64,000 nt of DNA from Symbiodinium sp. CCMP2592. Its lineage: Eukaryota; Sar; Dinophyceae; Suessiales; Symbiodiniaceae. Where the stretch lies: contig CAJNDT010004624.1 in NCBI GenBank assembly GCA_905221615.1, forward strand, positions 372,001 to 436,000. The letters are read 5' to 3'. The translations under genes were made by a program, and so were the position numbers. Below, piece after piece: positions 16,497 through 25,965 of this stretch (positions are counted from its first letter, which is position 1; the number at the start of each line of letters is the position of its first letter). The notes under the pieces were generated by a model. The model did not search any database. It was not told where the DNA came from and saw only the letters and a program-made list of their open reading frames with translations.

Positions 16497-18656
16497 GTGT
16501 CTAACGCAAGTGAAGCAGCGCTTCCTCCGGGAAGTAATCGGCCTTCTTCTTTCTTTATCTCCGTCTTCGACATCTCAAGTCCGTCCAGCAGGGACAACCA
16601 GGACAGCCTGCACTTTGCTTGTGCAACTGTGTTTGTTTCACCAACTTCGTTGCAGCTATGTGGCCGGATAAATTTTACCACGCAGCCACCAGCAACACCA
16701 TACGCACCAACAACCCGACCGGTGCTCAATCAGTTTCACCCGAACACCTGGGTACCGCAGTCACAAGGATACCCAGCAATGATGCCAACTGGCATTGCTG
16801 CCACTCAGCAGCACACACTGCCGACGCAACCCACTTCGATCCCCGATGAGCAGACACACAGCTTCCCCATGATGCCATGTGGACACACTGCTCCTATACC
16901 ACAGCATCCGATGGTATACACACAACTCAGCACACCACAGCCCCAGATGCCACAACAACCTCCACCCCAGCAATTCATGTCGCAACATCCCCCCACTTTC
17001 TTGAACCCTGGTCCTTTGCCTACCCATACAACAGTTTTTCCCACGAGCCCATCACCTCTGACACCGCATCACTCCCAGCCTGCCACATACAACATTCCTT
17101 TCACACCACCTGCTTCACAACCCCAACCTGCACCTTGCAGCATCCCTTCCACACAACCCGCTCAACAATCCCATATACCGCCGCCAACGACCCTCCACCA
17201 AGCTTCACAATCTCACCCCACCAATGTTACCACTACCGATGCTGCACACATTGCCCCACAGACACCGGCAATCACCCCCCAACCCCAGCCAATAAGCACA
17301 GCCAACACACCCTCTGTCAGCACATTACCACCCACACAACCACCACCCGCTACGCGATCGGGAGACACTGACCCGCTCGCAGCACGTGCTTCTTCCCACC
17401 ATCCTCCGTTGCCACGCAGGAGACGGCACTCACCCACACGCAGCAGAACCCGCACCGTGAGCACTAGACGCCGACGACGCACACGCAGCAGAGCACGACC
17501 TGCCAGCAGCGGGAGACAGCACCGCCGACGCAGACACCACCGATCCCGCGACACCCGCAGAAGTCGTTCTCGCAGGAACACCAGACGATCTTCGTCGACA
17601 CCTCCGCGGACCTCGGTTGTGCTCCGCAGCTATTCTACAGTGCGTGATGTTGATACCAACAAGTGGCATTACAGAGCCACACAGCTACGTCAGAGGCCAC
17701 CCACCCCACCCAAGGTCCCACAAAGGACATTGGCCTCGCAGGTTCAACGAATCGCCCTCCGCATCAAGGGCAGCCAAGCAGCACAACAGCAGCCCCCAGC
17801 CGGACAGGGCACCTCCTCCCGCCAACAGGCTCAGCACAATCCCTCCAGCTCCGTTCGGACACCTGCCCCGACCTACGATGCATCAACAGCCGTTGCCCCA
17901 TCGGGTCAGCCAACCCTCGAACAACTGGGCAAACAGAGCAGACCACCACAGATTGATGTGGCGCCATTTTCTGAGCTTTACGAACATGAGAAGCCGACCC
18001 CTCACGCCGTCGACATGGAAGAAGCACACAAACTCGCCAAAACTTTGGGCGAGATAGCTGCTGACAGCGATTTCAGGCAGGAGACTTTAGCCGAATTTGC
18101 ACATGCAGTGCTACAATCAGGCACGCGATCAGCGTGCAACGAACTTGGGGCAGTGCTGACGCCAATATCGGACGGCGTGCATACTATGTTATTCATTCCT
18201 TGGGCTGGAGAGCAGCGCAGAGCGTTCGGCACCCGTGCCACTGACCCACCAGGAGAGACATACATCTACACCGCCGGACACGGCACGAGCATTGCAAGTG
18301 CCGCGCGCATTATGCGCGAGGACTTGGTCCGCCCAAGTTCAGTCAGACACTGCTTCGACGACAAGTCCTACCCACCCATTCCCTCTTGCGTCATATACGG
18401 GAATGCGACCCCAGGAGATGTATCGGAAAGCACGGTACATATAGTAACCGATCAATGTACACGGCGGCCGAAGGGCCAACAGGGAGTGATCGTCATCGGG
18501 ACAATACGGACTAAGTATCAGCATTACAAGATGACGTATCGGGACATGTATAGAGAGGCCTTCATCGTGGGGCGAAAGGGTGTTGTGCGGACCCCAGAGA
18601 AGTGGGGATTCCACTCGGGGCATTTCAGCATCGTTGGATTCGGCCTTATTCAGTGA
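16497..18656 (+). CDS. Pro-rich ORF with C-terminal HGTS domain, Penelope-like element
   Basis: The frame is open for 719 codons. No ATG stands at its start; the first in-frame ATG is at 16779, giving 625 residues. From about residue 55 to 300 it is Pro/Thr/Gln/His-rich, then Arg/Ser-rich (about 300-360, RRRRHSPTRSRTRT), suggesting nucleic-acid binding. The last 220 residues look globular: a helical part (EEAHKLAKTLGEIAADSDFR), then YIYTAGHGTSIASAARIMRE, YPPIPSCVIYG and EKWGFHSGHFSIVGFGLIQ. The HGTxxxxAxxI pattern resembles the first strand of ADP-ribosyltransferase-fold enzymes such as PARP or KptA, but the other catalytic residues cannot be assigned. Function unknown. Confidence 0.65.
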   Translation: MSNASEAALPPGSNRPSSFFISVFDISSPSSRDNQDSLHFACATVFVSPTSLQLCGRINFTTQPPATPYAPTTRPVLNQFHPNTWVPQSQGYPAMMPTGIAATQQHTLPTQPTSIPDEQTHSFPMMPCGHTAPIPQHPMVYTQLSTPQPQMPQQPPPQQFMSQHPPTFLNPGPLPTHTTVFPTSPSPLTPHHSQPATYNIPFTPPASQPQPAPCSIPSTQPAQQSHIPPPTTLHQASQSHPTNVTTTDAAHIAPQTPAITPQPQPISTANTPSVSTLPPTQPPPATRSGDTDPLAARASSHHPPLPRRRRHSPTRSRTRTVSTRRRRRTRSRARPASSGRQHRRRRHHRSRDTRRSRSRRNTRRSSSTPPRTSVVLRSYSTVRDVDTNKWHYRATQLRQRPPTPPKVPQRTLASQVQRIALRIKGSQAAQQQPPAGQGTSSRQQAQHNPSSSVRTPAPTYDASTAVAPSGQPTLEQLGKQSRPPQIDVAPFSELYEHEKPTPHAVDMEEAHKLAKTLGEIAADSDFRQETLAEFAHAVLQSGTRSACNELGAVLTPISDGVHTMLFIPWAGEQRRAFGTRATDPPGETYIYTAGHGTSIASAARIMREDLVRPSSVRHCFDDKSYPPIPSCVIYGNATPGDVSESTVHIVTDQCTRRPKGQQGVIVIGTIRTKYQHYKMTYRDMYREAFIVGRKGVVRTPEKWGFHSGHFSIVGFGLIQ

Positions 18657-18924
18657 TGTTCTGTATTACTTTCTTTCTTCTTCCGTTTCTACCTTTCACT
18701 CTCGAGTATCCTTTCTCTTCCAGGCCTGAATCCCGTTGCACATAGCTGTATGCAATCAAGCATTTGCTCCGACCCCGCTTTTGAGCCAAAGAAGAGACGA
18801 TGCAGCTGCATGCTGGATGCATTGCACAAGTAGATGCTGACACTCAAGCCAACTATGTTGTCCATGCACGTGCTATTTGCAGCTTTTGCAGTCACAGGCA
18901 ATTGTAGTGCCCCATTTTGCAACC

Positions 18925-20688
18925 ATGTACAAGCCGACACAGCCTCAGTGGCATACAACAATGCCAACAGGCATCATCGGCACAGCAATCAGTGCGGTGC
19001 AGCGACAAACAGCCTCAACCAGCAGCACCCCAATGCACCCGATTTCCCCACCACCAGGGATCCACAACATCCCACCCCACACCCCACCCATGACCCCAAC
19101 TACTTGGGGTTCAGCTCACCCTTACAGCCACAACACCACTTTCCCCCCTTTCCCTCCACCCCCTCCCCCACCCCAGCAGTTTACCGTCCCAGCTTCACCC
19201 ACCACACTGCCAACACCCACACCTGCCACTCCCCAACACACATTTGTGAGTCCATCTCCGATGACGACTCAAAACCCCAGCATTTCTTCACATACATTGC
19301 CTCAGGCCACCGTCACACCCCAACAACAACAACACACCAATCTCACGCCTGCAAATCCCCAGATACCAAACGACTTCGTTCAAACACCAGAGCATTGGGA
19401 CAACAGACAGCTTTACGGCCTCAACCTACCCAAACACATTCAATCTACACCACATTCAGTGCACAACCGCACGGCAGGCATGCCGATCGCAACAGCACCA
19501 TTGGTCGCATTTCTAAGACACAATTGGTCATCATACTGGCTACGTTACGCCGCACACGGCTTCGACATCCATCTCACATGCAGCAAACATATCAGCGAAG
19601 CCGTCTTTACCACTGAACTTATGGGTCAACTCCGAGCACGGAGAATTGATCTGGACCAAGCAGCCACCGCATTCTGCTGGCAAGAGAAGCTCACACTCGC
19701 AAAACGGCCAGCAATGTCACACCTCATCAAGGAATTGGTGTTATACCTGCAAGAGCTGCAGGACCAGTACAATGACGGCAACAAAAAGGACAAGCAAGAT
19801 GCCAAACCAGACACAGACAACACACAATCGCAACCCACCGAATCTCCAACACCACCACAATCCAGCAAATCACAACCTCATCTTCCACTTCAATCTTCGC
19901 AGCCGACAGAAGCAGACACTCTGGCTGCACACCGTATCAGTGACCTGGAAGCACGACTTTCAACAGCACTGGAGACAATCGAAGCTCTCCGTGCTCCGGA
20001 TGCAAACACTGAGGCACCCAGCACACCAGCACCAAAGAAACCAAAACGAGCCACAGCACCTAGCACTCCTATCAACACGCCCTCTCCACCACCTGACTCA
20101 ATTTCCACAATTGAGATTTCCCCCACCTCAACCACTCGTGGACAGAAACGAGCTACCATAGATGACGCTACACACAACGACACCAGACTTACCACTGGTA
20201 GCCTCTCCCCTTCCACAACAACAGTTGCAGAACAAGATACCAACGCGTTACATGCTTCCCCAGCATCGTCATCCACCACAGGTATGCATTTTCCGGGACG
20301 ATCCCTTCTGGGCGCCAAGCGACAGAAGCAGTCAACTCTCACACCAACGAAGGCGGCACCCCTCGATCCCAAGATGGATCCCCAGCGCATCTTTCAGCAG
20401 CCTACAAAAGCCAGTGTTTGGTTTCAGGATCATTTCACTGGTGTTCACTCTGAATCCGGCATCACCAGATGGTTTGGTGCCATCAAAGGCATCAGCGACA
20501 AACAAAAAACACAGGTAAAAAAGTACCTTGACATTGTTGCTTCGGAATTTCCTTCACTCAGCAACTCACAAGAACAGACACTGCAGACCGCTGCAGTCGC
20601 CTGGGGTGTCCCGCCCAAAGCCATCGACAAATTTGGCTCCCCAGCACTGATCAAACTTGTCGCTATCATCAGTCAGATGACAGAGTGA
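18925..20688 (+). CDS. Gag-like ORF1 of Penelope-like element
   Basis: 587 residues from the ATG at 18925. The N-terminus is Pro/Thr/Ser/Gln-rich and shares a MPTGI motif with the preceding ORF. A globular helical part follows (about residues 190-300 of the open frame: LVAFLRHNWSSYWLRYAAHG, QLRARRIDLDQAATAFCWQE). Next is a long low-complexity linker with a short coiled coil (RISDLEARLSTALETIEALR) and a basic KKPKRATAP stretch. The C-terminal 90 residues are again globular (VWFQDHFTGVHSESGITRWF, then QVKKYLDIVASEFPSLSNSQ). It ends at TGA (20686-20688), directly in frame with the RT ORF. The position suggests an RNA-binding structural protein; the family is not recognised. Confidence 0.65.
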   Translation: MYKPTQPQWHTTMPTGIIGTAISAVQRQTASTSSTPMHPISPPPGIHNIPPHTPPMTPTTWGSAHPYSHNTTFPPFPPPPPPPQQFTVPASPTTLPTPTPATPQHTFVSPSPMTTQNPSISSHTLPQATVTPQQQQHTNLTPANPQIPNDFVQTPEHWDNRQLYGLNLPKHIQSTPHSVHNRTAGMPIATAPLVAFLRHNWSSYWLRYAAHGFDIHLTCSKHISEAVFTTELMGQLRARRIDLDQAATAFCWQEKLTLAKRPAMSHLIKELVLYLQELQDQYNDGNKKDKQDAKPDTDNTQSQPTESPTPPQSSKSQPHLPLQSSQPTEADTLAAHRISDLEARLSTALETIEALRAPDANTEAPSTPAPKKPKRATAPSTPINTPSPPPDSISTIEISPTSTTRGQKRATIDDATHNDTRLTTGSLSPSTTTVAEQDTNALHASPASSSTTGMHFPGRSLLGAKRQKQSTLTPTKAAPLDPKMDPQRIFQQPTKASVWFQDHFTGVHSESGITRWFGAIKGISDKQKTQVKKYLDIVASEFPSLSNSQEQTLQTAAVAWGVPPKAIDKFGSPALIKLVAIISQMTE

Positions 20689-23466
20689 CTCAGGCAGTAC
20701 TTGATTCAACACCGGCAGACACTGGATCACACAACAATTTTCCGACAAAAGCAATTCAAGAACATCATACGCATTCTGGATCAAGGCAGATCCATCTTAC
20801 AATTTGTCGCACCATTGGCAGAACCAGTCTCTACACAATTCCACCAAATCATACTTTGGCTTCAAGGCCTGACCTTGTTACTTCGTACACAGCATTTCTA
20901 CCTCAAACATGAGGAAGGACATTTCTCCAACCTACAGAGACTATTAGCACATTCAAACATTTCTTTTCCATCGTACACACTCTCTTTCTTTCGTCAGCCA
21001 CAGGTGGTATATTGCAGAGTCACCACACAACAACCTTTTCGTGGCTACGTCTACATCGGCAGCACCAGTCACTCTCTCACACAACGAGAGGGCACACGCA
21101 ATCGAAAATTCAAGCAACTTCAACAACACAAGATTGTACAAGCCGAACTTGCCTTACGATGGTGGCTTAAACACAAATGCTACCACCAATACACACCAAT
21201 TGTACTACAAGCCAACATACCCACAGAGCAATTGGAAGCCACGGAGAACACTCTTATACAGCACCACCAATCCAAGCTCAACTTTCCCTACATTACATCA
21301 CACATGAAAGGAGCTTTCTCCGGCTTCACCAAAGCAGCCAACAACAAGCACAACGGCACAGCCACCTTATGGGCGAAGCAGCGCCGAGGCAAACTACACC
21401 ACTCCATTCGAAGCTTCAGCAATTCCCCCTTATTCAAAACCAGGAAACAGGCATGGACCACTGTCTCACATCTTACTTCCAACACTCGCACCAGATTCGA
21501 CACAACAAAACAACTGCTTTGCTCCGACACACCAGCAGCCACCGTTTATGCTTTACACAAACTCTCAAACAACTTACCACGACGCGACCGCAGACACGCT
21601 CACAAAGCTCTCAACACCGTTTTTAAGAAGCGGCGACTAAAACCACCTCCTATCACAAAACCCATTTACCTACAGCCACTCTTACACCCCACCTTCACCC
21701 AACACCTACGACAATATTTGCGCTCTCGTTTAACAAGCAACAAACAACACATTCCACCATTCCACCTACCCAGCACGAAACCGGTCTACAAGAAGCACCC
21801 ACCTATGCAACAACTCCTACACAATTGGCGCGATGCCCACACCACATGGCAACCTGATACACCACCACCCTGTACATGCTCACCATTACAGTCACAAGTA
21901 CCCCAGGAACACATTTTCCACAATCACATTGCTATCCAACTTGCAGAACTACAACCACAACACCAGTTTTTGGCATACTCCGGCAAAAGCAATTGCCTTC
22001 AGAAGCCCACACAGTTGGCGTCACAATTATGCCGAGCCATACGCACATGGCACCGACACTATGGACTACCTTACAACCATCAAACTGCAAAGCAGTTTGT
22101 ATCAGAACAAATACCACAACACAATTCACACTGCATTCAAAACAACATACTACAGGTCAAGATGATCAAGCAAGTCCAACACAAAATACCAACGGGCATC
22201 ATCCATTGCGAAGATCACTTCCCGAACCGACTCACGTGGTACTGCCCAGCACTATACCACACTGCCATACACAACACTTTTTTAGACAAAGAGATTTTTC
22301 GGATGTCGCAGCGCCAACCTCTACAACACCACTTCGATGTCTACACAGACATCCGCAGTCTTCTACCAGCATACACATGGGCGTTTCCACAGTGGGGACG
22401 CATCCCACGTGCCTACATTTTACCGAAAAGAAAGAAGCAATTCACAAAAGGACGTCCTATAGTGGCGTTCATCGACACCATGGGCAGGAAATTATGGGAA
22501 GCCTTAGCAGACGTACTGCAGCTGATGACCCTTCAAGCATGCCCAAACTCCTTTCACCAAGGAGACGGGATAACCCAGCTCAAACAAACAGCGCTCTTTT
22601 TGCATCAGCGCAGAAAACTACACGATTCAACAGATTACATCCTGTACAATCAGGATTTAGCTGGATTCTTTACTTCGGTCGATCAAAGCCGGTTTCTTTC
22701 AGCATACAGCATCATGGTTCGATGGTACAGAGAGAAGAATCCACTGCACTCTTCCAAATTCTTCATTGACCACTCACAGAAAGACCCCACACATCGAGTT
22801 CACAGAGGTAAAAGCAGACAAAAGCAGCAGGAAGCCTCCTCCGGCAACAAACTTTGCATACAATTACAACACATACCACAACTCATCATTGCAGTGCTCA
22901 GGCTCAACTATTTCACTGTCGGTACATCACTCATTGAGCAATTTCGTGGAGCACCTATGGGCTCGCCCTGCAGCCCAGCTTTATGCAACATCGTGGTTGC
23001 TGTAGAAGAGCAGTGTTGGCACCACACATACAAGCAACTTTTCACGAACCACAAGCATTTTCCAGACCACAACAAGCAGGATCAAGCTTACTTTTTTGCT
23101 ACCAGATACGTCGACAACCGCGTCCTTCTATTGCCTGCACAGCTGACCCGACTGCCTCCTTTTGCACAGCTTACTGACGCATCTTTCTACAAACCACCGG
23201 TTCAGCTTGAAACTGAACCGGCCAACATTTTCCTGGGTTTCGCCATAAACCCTCAGCACAGCAGCCTTACGCATCACTGCACTTTCCACAAGGCGGATAT
23301 TTTACACCCACAGTCGGCGACCTCTGTTGCAACACTTCGCAGCAGTTTTCAGGCCCGCACACGCATGGTACGCAGAGTGACAACACCATGCAGCGAGGCC
23401 ACATCAGCCATTCGAGCCATGCGCCATCTGTACATCGCTGCCGGCTATACTGATCAACAGCTGTAA
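20689..23466 (+). CDS. GIY-YIG endonuclease + Penelope-like reverse transcriptase
   Basis: The frame is open for 925 codons directly after the ORF1 TGA and in the same frame; there is no early ATG, so stop readthrough is likely. GIY-YIG motif at about residues 115-145: GYVYIGSTSHSLTQREGTRN with a later conserved Glu in EATENTLIQHH. RT domain: palm motif with Asp in YNQDLAGFFTSVD (about residue 655), EQFRGAPMGSPCSPALCN (about 750), and the catalytic RYVDN (about 805) in place of YxDD. GIY-YIG ahead of the RT is the permuted order described for Chlamys and Naiad Penelope-like elements, where the nuclease cuts target DNA and the RT primes from the nick. The C-terminus ends with AIRAMRHLYIAAGYTDQQL. 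Confidence 0.85.
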   Translation, partial: LRQYLIQHRQTLDHTTIFRQKQFKNIIRILDQGRSILQFVAPLAEPVSTQFHQIILWLQGLTLLLRTQHFYLKHEEGHFSNLQRLLAHSNISFPSYTLSFFRQPQVVYCRVTTQQPFRGYVYIGSTSHSLTQREGTRNRKFKQLQQHKIVQAELALRWWLKHKCYHQYTPIVLQANIPTEQLEATENTLIQHHQSKLNFPYITSHMKGAFSGFTKAANNKHNGTATLWAKQRRGKLHHSIRSFSNSPLFKTRKQAWTTVSHLTSNTRTRFDTTKQLLCSDTPAATVYALHKLSNNLPRRDRRHAHKALNTVFKKRRLKPPPITKPIYLQPLLHPTFTQHLRQYLRSRLTSNKQHIPPFHLPSTKPVYKKHPPMQQLLHNWRDAHTTWQPDTPPPCTCSPLQSQVPQEHIFHNHIAIQLAELQPQHQFLAYSGKSNCLQKPTQLASQLCRAIRTWHRHYGLPYNHQTAKQFVSEQIPQHNSHCIQNNILQVKMIKQVQHKIPTGIIHCEDHFPNRLTWYCPALYHTAIHNTFLDKEIFRMSQRQPLQHHFDVYTDIRSLLPAYTWAFPQWGRIPRAYILPKRKKQFTKGRPIVAFIDTMGRKLWEALADVLQLMTLQACPNSFHQGDGITQLKQTALFLHQRRKLHDSTDYILYNQDLAGFFTSVDQSRFLSAYSIMVRWYREKNPLHSSKFFIDHSQKDPTHRVHRGKSRQKQQEASSGNKLCIQLQHIPQLIIAVLRLNYFTVGTSLIEQFRGAPMGSPCSPALCNIVVAVEEQCWHHTYKQLFTNHKHFPDHNKQDQAYFFATRYVDNRVLLLPAQLTRLPPFAQLTDASFYKPPVQLETEPANIFLGFAINPQHSSLTHHCTFHKADILHPQSATSVATLRSSFQARTRMVRRVTTPCSEATSAIRAMRHLYIAAGYTDQQL

Positions 23467-23591
23467 GCAAAAACACTGTGCCAAGTTGCAGTGCGTGCGT
23501 TCAGAGCCATGCAACTTTGCAACATGTGAGACGCCTTGTACCAATACAGTGTTTCCCGCAGCCATTTACAGGGACTAACTGAGGCATCATC

Positions 23592-24083
23592 ATGCATAAA
23601 AGTGCCATGACTGGCAGATTGCAGCCGAGCCACAAAGCGCTGAGCGGCCGTCCTCGGCCATCCATCTCCAAGCATAGCAGACGCCGCAACGAGCAGCCTG
23701 CGGTTGGCAGCCACACTCAACAGCCGGCGCCTTTACGCTCTCAGTTCCTACGTGTCGCAGAAGACGAAGATTTCCAAGATTACCAAGAGCAACACCAAGA
23801 TCCGCAAGAACAGCAGGACGCAGCAGTGGCTGCACCGGCGACTCCGCCATTTCCACCTCCGCCGCATTCTGGTCCGGATTCATCGGCTGAGATTATTGAG
23901 TTACTAACACAGTTTCACAATTCGTTGCTTGAATCCAATGCCAAGCTGGAACGCTTGATACAGCAGGCCACAACGGTGTTGACTACTCAACACGAAGCCA
24001 CCACTGCCATTATGGCATCATGCAAACAGCAACTTGATATTCTCGAGAGCCTTATGAGGCAAAACACACCAGACTGGTCCTGA
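23592..24083 (+). CDS. Accessory coiled-coil ORF (163 aa)
   Basis: ATG at 23592. The N-terminal 45 residues are basic, followed by a Gln/Asp-rich stretch (DYQEQHQDPQEQQD), a Pro-rich hinge, and a C-terminal heptad-like helix (EIIELLTQFHNSLLESNAKL) of about 60 residues. It probably oligomerises. It lies 125 bp after the RT stop and shares the A+C-rich composition of the element. No known family recognised. Confidence 0.45.
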   Translation: MHKSAMTGRLQPSHKALSGRPRPSISKHSRRRNEQPAVGSHTQQPAPLRSQFLRVAEDEDFQDYQEQHQDPQEQQDAAVAAPATPPFPPPPHSGPDSSAEIIELLTQFHNSLLESNAKLERLIQQATTVLTTQHEATTAIMASCKQQLDILESLMRQNTPDWS

Positions 24084-24233
24084 ATGTGCTGCTGAATCCG
24101 CTGGTATAAAAAGAGCCAGGTAGTGCACACCTCTTGCATTTGACCATTTGTTGCTTGCAGATACGCACCATAACTTCGCCTTCTGAAGTTTTATGCCTCA
24201 GAGTGACACCTATTCGAATCCCGACATAGAGCC

Positions 24234-24494
24234 ATGAGCGAAGCATCTTTTCCGACAAACACAGCGACTACAGCTTCGCCACCCATCGATGAGGCACGAC
24301 GTGAAGCTCTCTCCGAGGCCATCATGGAGATTTTGACACAGCATCGGGACTATGATTCAGAAACTGGAAGCGAACCTTCCACATTCAGTGACGGGGCTCT
24401 ACGCGACCAATTAGCCGAGTTTATTCTTCAAACAACTCGGCAGATCACAGAGCTAAAGCAACGAGTGGAACGACTCGAAGCTTCGCAACAATAG
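24234..24494 (+). CDS. Accessory coiled-coil ORF (86 aa)
   Basis: ATG at 24234. The product is acidic and helical, with a leucine-heptad C-terminus (DQLAEFILQTTRQITELKQR, then VERLEASQQ). A TATA-like TATAAAAAGAG lies upstream at 24104-24114, and a pyrimidine tract with CTTGCAG (24155-24161) could be a splice or trans-splice acceptor. It resembles the 110-residue first ORF of the nested element in being a small coiled coil. Function unknown. Confidence 0.45.
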   Translation: MSEASFPTNTATTASPPIDEARREALSEAIMEILTQHRDYDSETGSEPSTFSDGALRDQLAEFILQTTRQITELKQRVERLEASQQ

Positions 24495-24669
24495 GTGATC
24501 AACCATGCTCATACCGTCATCGGGCACATTGCAGCGGACGGTGAAAACAATGATAGTCGTTTTCGCCAATTGTTACAGTCAGCGCACTCACTTCACATAT
24601 GTTTGTTATGCAGCGATTGATGCACTCTTTCCCGCAGCATTTTGAAAAACAACCAGTTGTGTTAGCATC

Positions 24670-24903
24670 ATGGAACAACGCACCAGATCGCGATCTCCGA
24701 CGGCATCACAATGGAGATGGCATTGGGCCACTAACGGCTCTTCATGGTGGCGAGAGTACTTTATCGCATCTCAAGAGTGGATACGAAAGCATTCGGAGCA
24801 ACCTGATCAGCGTCCGACATCAACGACTCCTACCCAAAAGGAGACAGTATCTACTACATCAACTCCTACATCCAACAAGCGAAAGCGATCAAGAACTCCG
24901 TGA
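24670..24903 (+). CDS. Small basic ORF with NLS-like tail (77 aa)
   Basis: ATG at 24670. The product starts with an SR-like MEQRTRSRSP, has a Trp-rich middle (WRWHWATNGSSWWREYF) and ends in a nuclear-localisation-like NKRKRSRTP. The other plus frame over the same bases is longer but poorer. It could be a nucleic-acid-binding accessory protein; the evidence is only composition and position. Confidence 0.35.
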   Translation: MEQRTRSRSPTASQWRWHWATNGSSWWREYFIASQEWIRKHSEQPDQRPTSTTPTQKETVSTTSTPTSNKRKRSRTP

Positions 24904-25190
24904 GCAGCATTGCTGAGTTGACAATTAGATGCACATTTGCTGCCCCCGGCAGCCAACAATCACACAGCAAAGCTGTGCTGCGAACTCCATCACATCTGAT
25001 GAGGTTCAACATTAAGAGCATCATGTCGAAAGTTCATGCAGGTCTGCGCGGTTTATCAATTGATGTCTCTGTGTGCCTCTCTCTCTCTTCTGAAGATCTA
25101 CGTTTGCACATGCCTCAATGCAGTTGTGACTCCGCAGCCATTTCTCTAACCTACAGTTGCTGAAACACATTAGGACAGTTTTGCACACAA

Positions 25191-25358
25191 ATGGACGAGG
25201 ATGACGACAGCAGCCTATGGGGATCCGAAGAGATTGATACCTTCTTGAGGAAGGACGACACCACCAGATCCTCCCATGCAGTCAGCCACACACACAAGCA
25301 AAAGACAAAGCACACAACGAGGACAAAAAAGAAGAAAGACAACAAAGACAAAAAGGAC
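25191..25358 (+). pseudogene. 5' half of accessory ORF split by the nested element
   Basis: ATG at 25191 opens an acidic then Lys-rich frame (SSLWGSEEIDTFLRKDD, KKKKDNKDKKD) of 56 codons that runs into the left end of the nested DIRS-type element. The matching 3' half lies at 34059-34379, in frame when the insertion is removed. The intact ancestor would have 162 residues. Function unknown. Confidence 0.7.
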
Positions 25359-25620
25359 GACGTTCTCCGCGGGCGGACAGAGTTGTCTTTGATTTATAGT
25401 CGCCCATAGAGGCGACGCGAAACGTAGGAATTTCAAATTTTACAACTTATTTAAAATCCGTGCGCTCTTGATTTCATGTCACACTTTTACTTTGACGTGG
25501 AATCAGTTGTTCGAGTGCAAAAGCCTTTGGCCTAAGTTCAGTGTGTCCGTAGGTCACGTGTCAGCACATGCACATAGCTGGGAAACACATTGCAATGACC
25601 GTTGACTGAACAATTTTTCT
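25359..25620 (+). repeat. Split direct repeat A1 (262 bp)
   Basis: Matches A2 (33541-33802) over its full length with no difference that I can see. It contains a short inverted repeat TCGCC...GGCGA at 25402-25416. It forms the left end of the element. Confidence 0.93.
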
Positions 25621-25628
25621 TTCGTCCC

Positions 25629-25934
25629 ATGGACTTCGGCGACGCCCTCGCCGCTGGTTCTTCAGGCCGTTCCGAGGACAGCTCTACCAGCACCCGCGAG
25701 CTTCACAGTCAGCACATTTACGAACTCCAATTGGAGGTCAACGCCCTCCGTGCTGAAATCCAGACTCTCAGGTCCGCATTGCAGGCTTTGGAAGAGTCCC
25801 TTGCTCGTGCCTGGGTGAACCAGACCGGCCACCACCAACGTCTCTCGTGGCTCGAAGGGATTATTCAGAGCTTGAGGACTGCCTGTCGGGTGTTTCTTGA
25901 GCCTGGCGTGCAGTCTGCCTCAGATCTGCCATAA
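25629..25934 (+). CDS. Coiled-coil first ORF of DIRS-type element (101 aa)
   Basis: ATG at 25629. The N-terminus is Ser/Gly-rich, then a long heptad helix (HIYELQLEVNALRAEIQTLR, SALQALEESLARAW), ending in SASDLP. It starts 8 bases after A1, so the A repeat is probably the leader. It may be the oligomerising structural subunit. Confidence 0.5.
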   Translation: MDFGDALAAGSSGRSEDSSTSTRELHSQHIYELQLEVNALRAEIQTLRSALQALEESLARAWVNQTGHHQRLSWLEGIIQSLRTACRVFLEPGVQSASDLP

Positions 25935-25965
25935 TTTTGACCTTTGCTGACTTTTCAATTGGGAT

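Noticed and set aside
16497-23466. A virus origin for the Penelope-like block
   Set aside because: The RT and GIY-YIG motifs are those of Penelope-like retroelements and there is no capsid, packaging or DNA polymerase gene.
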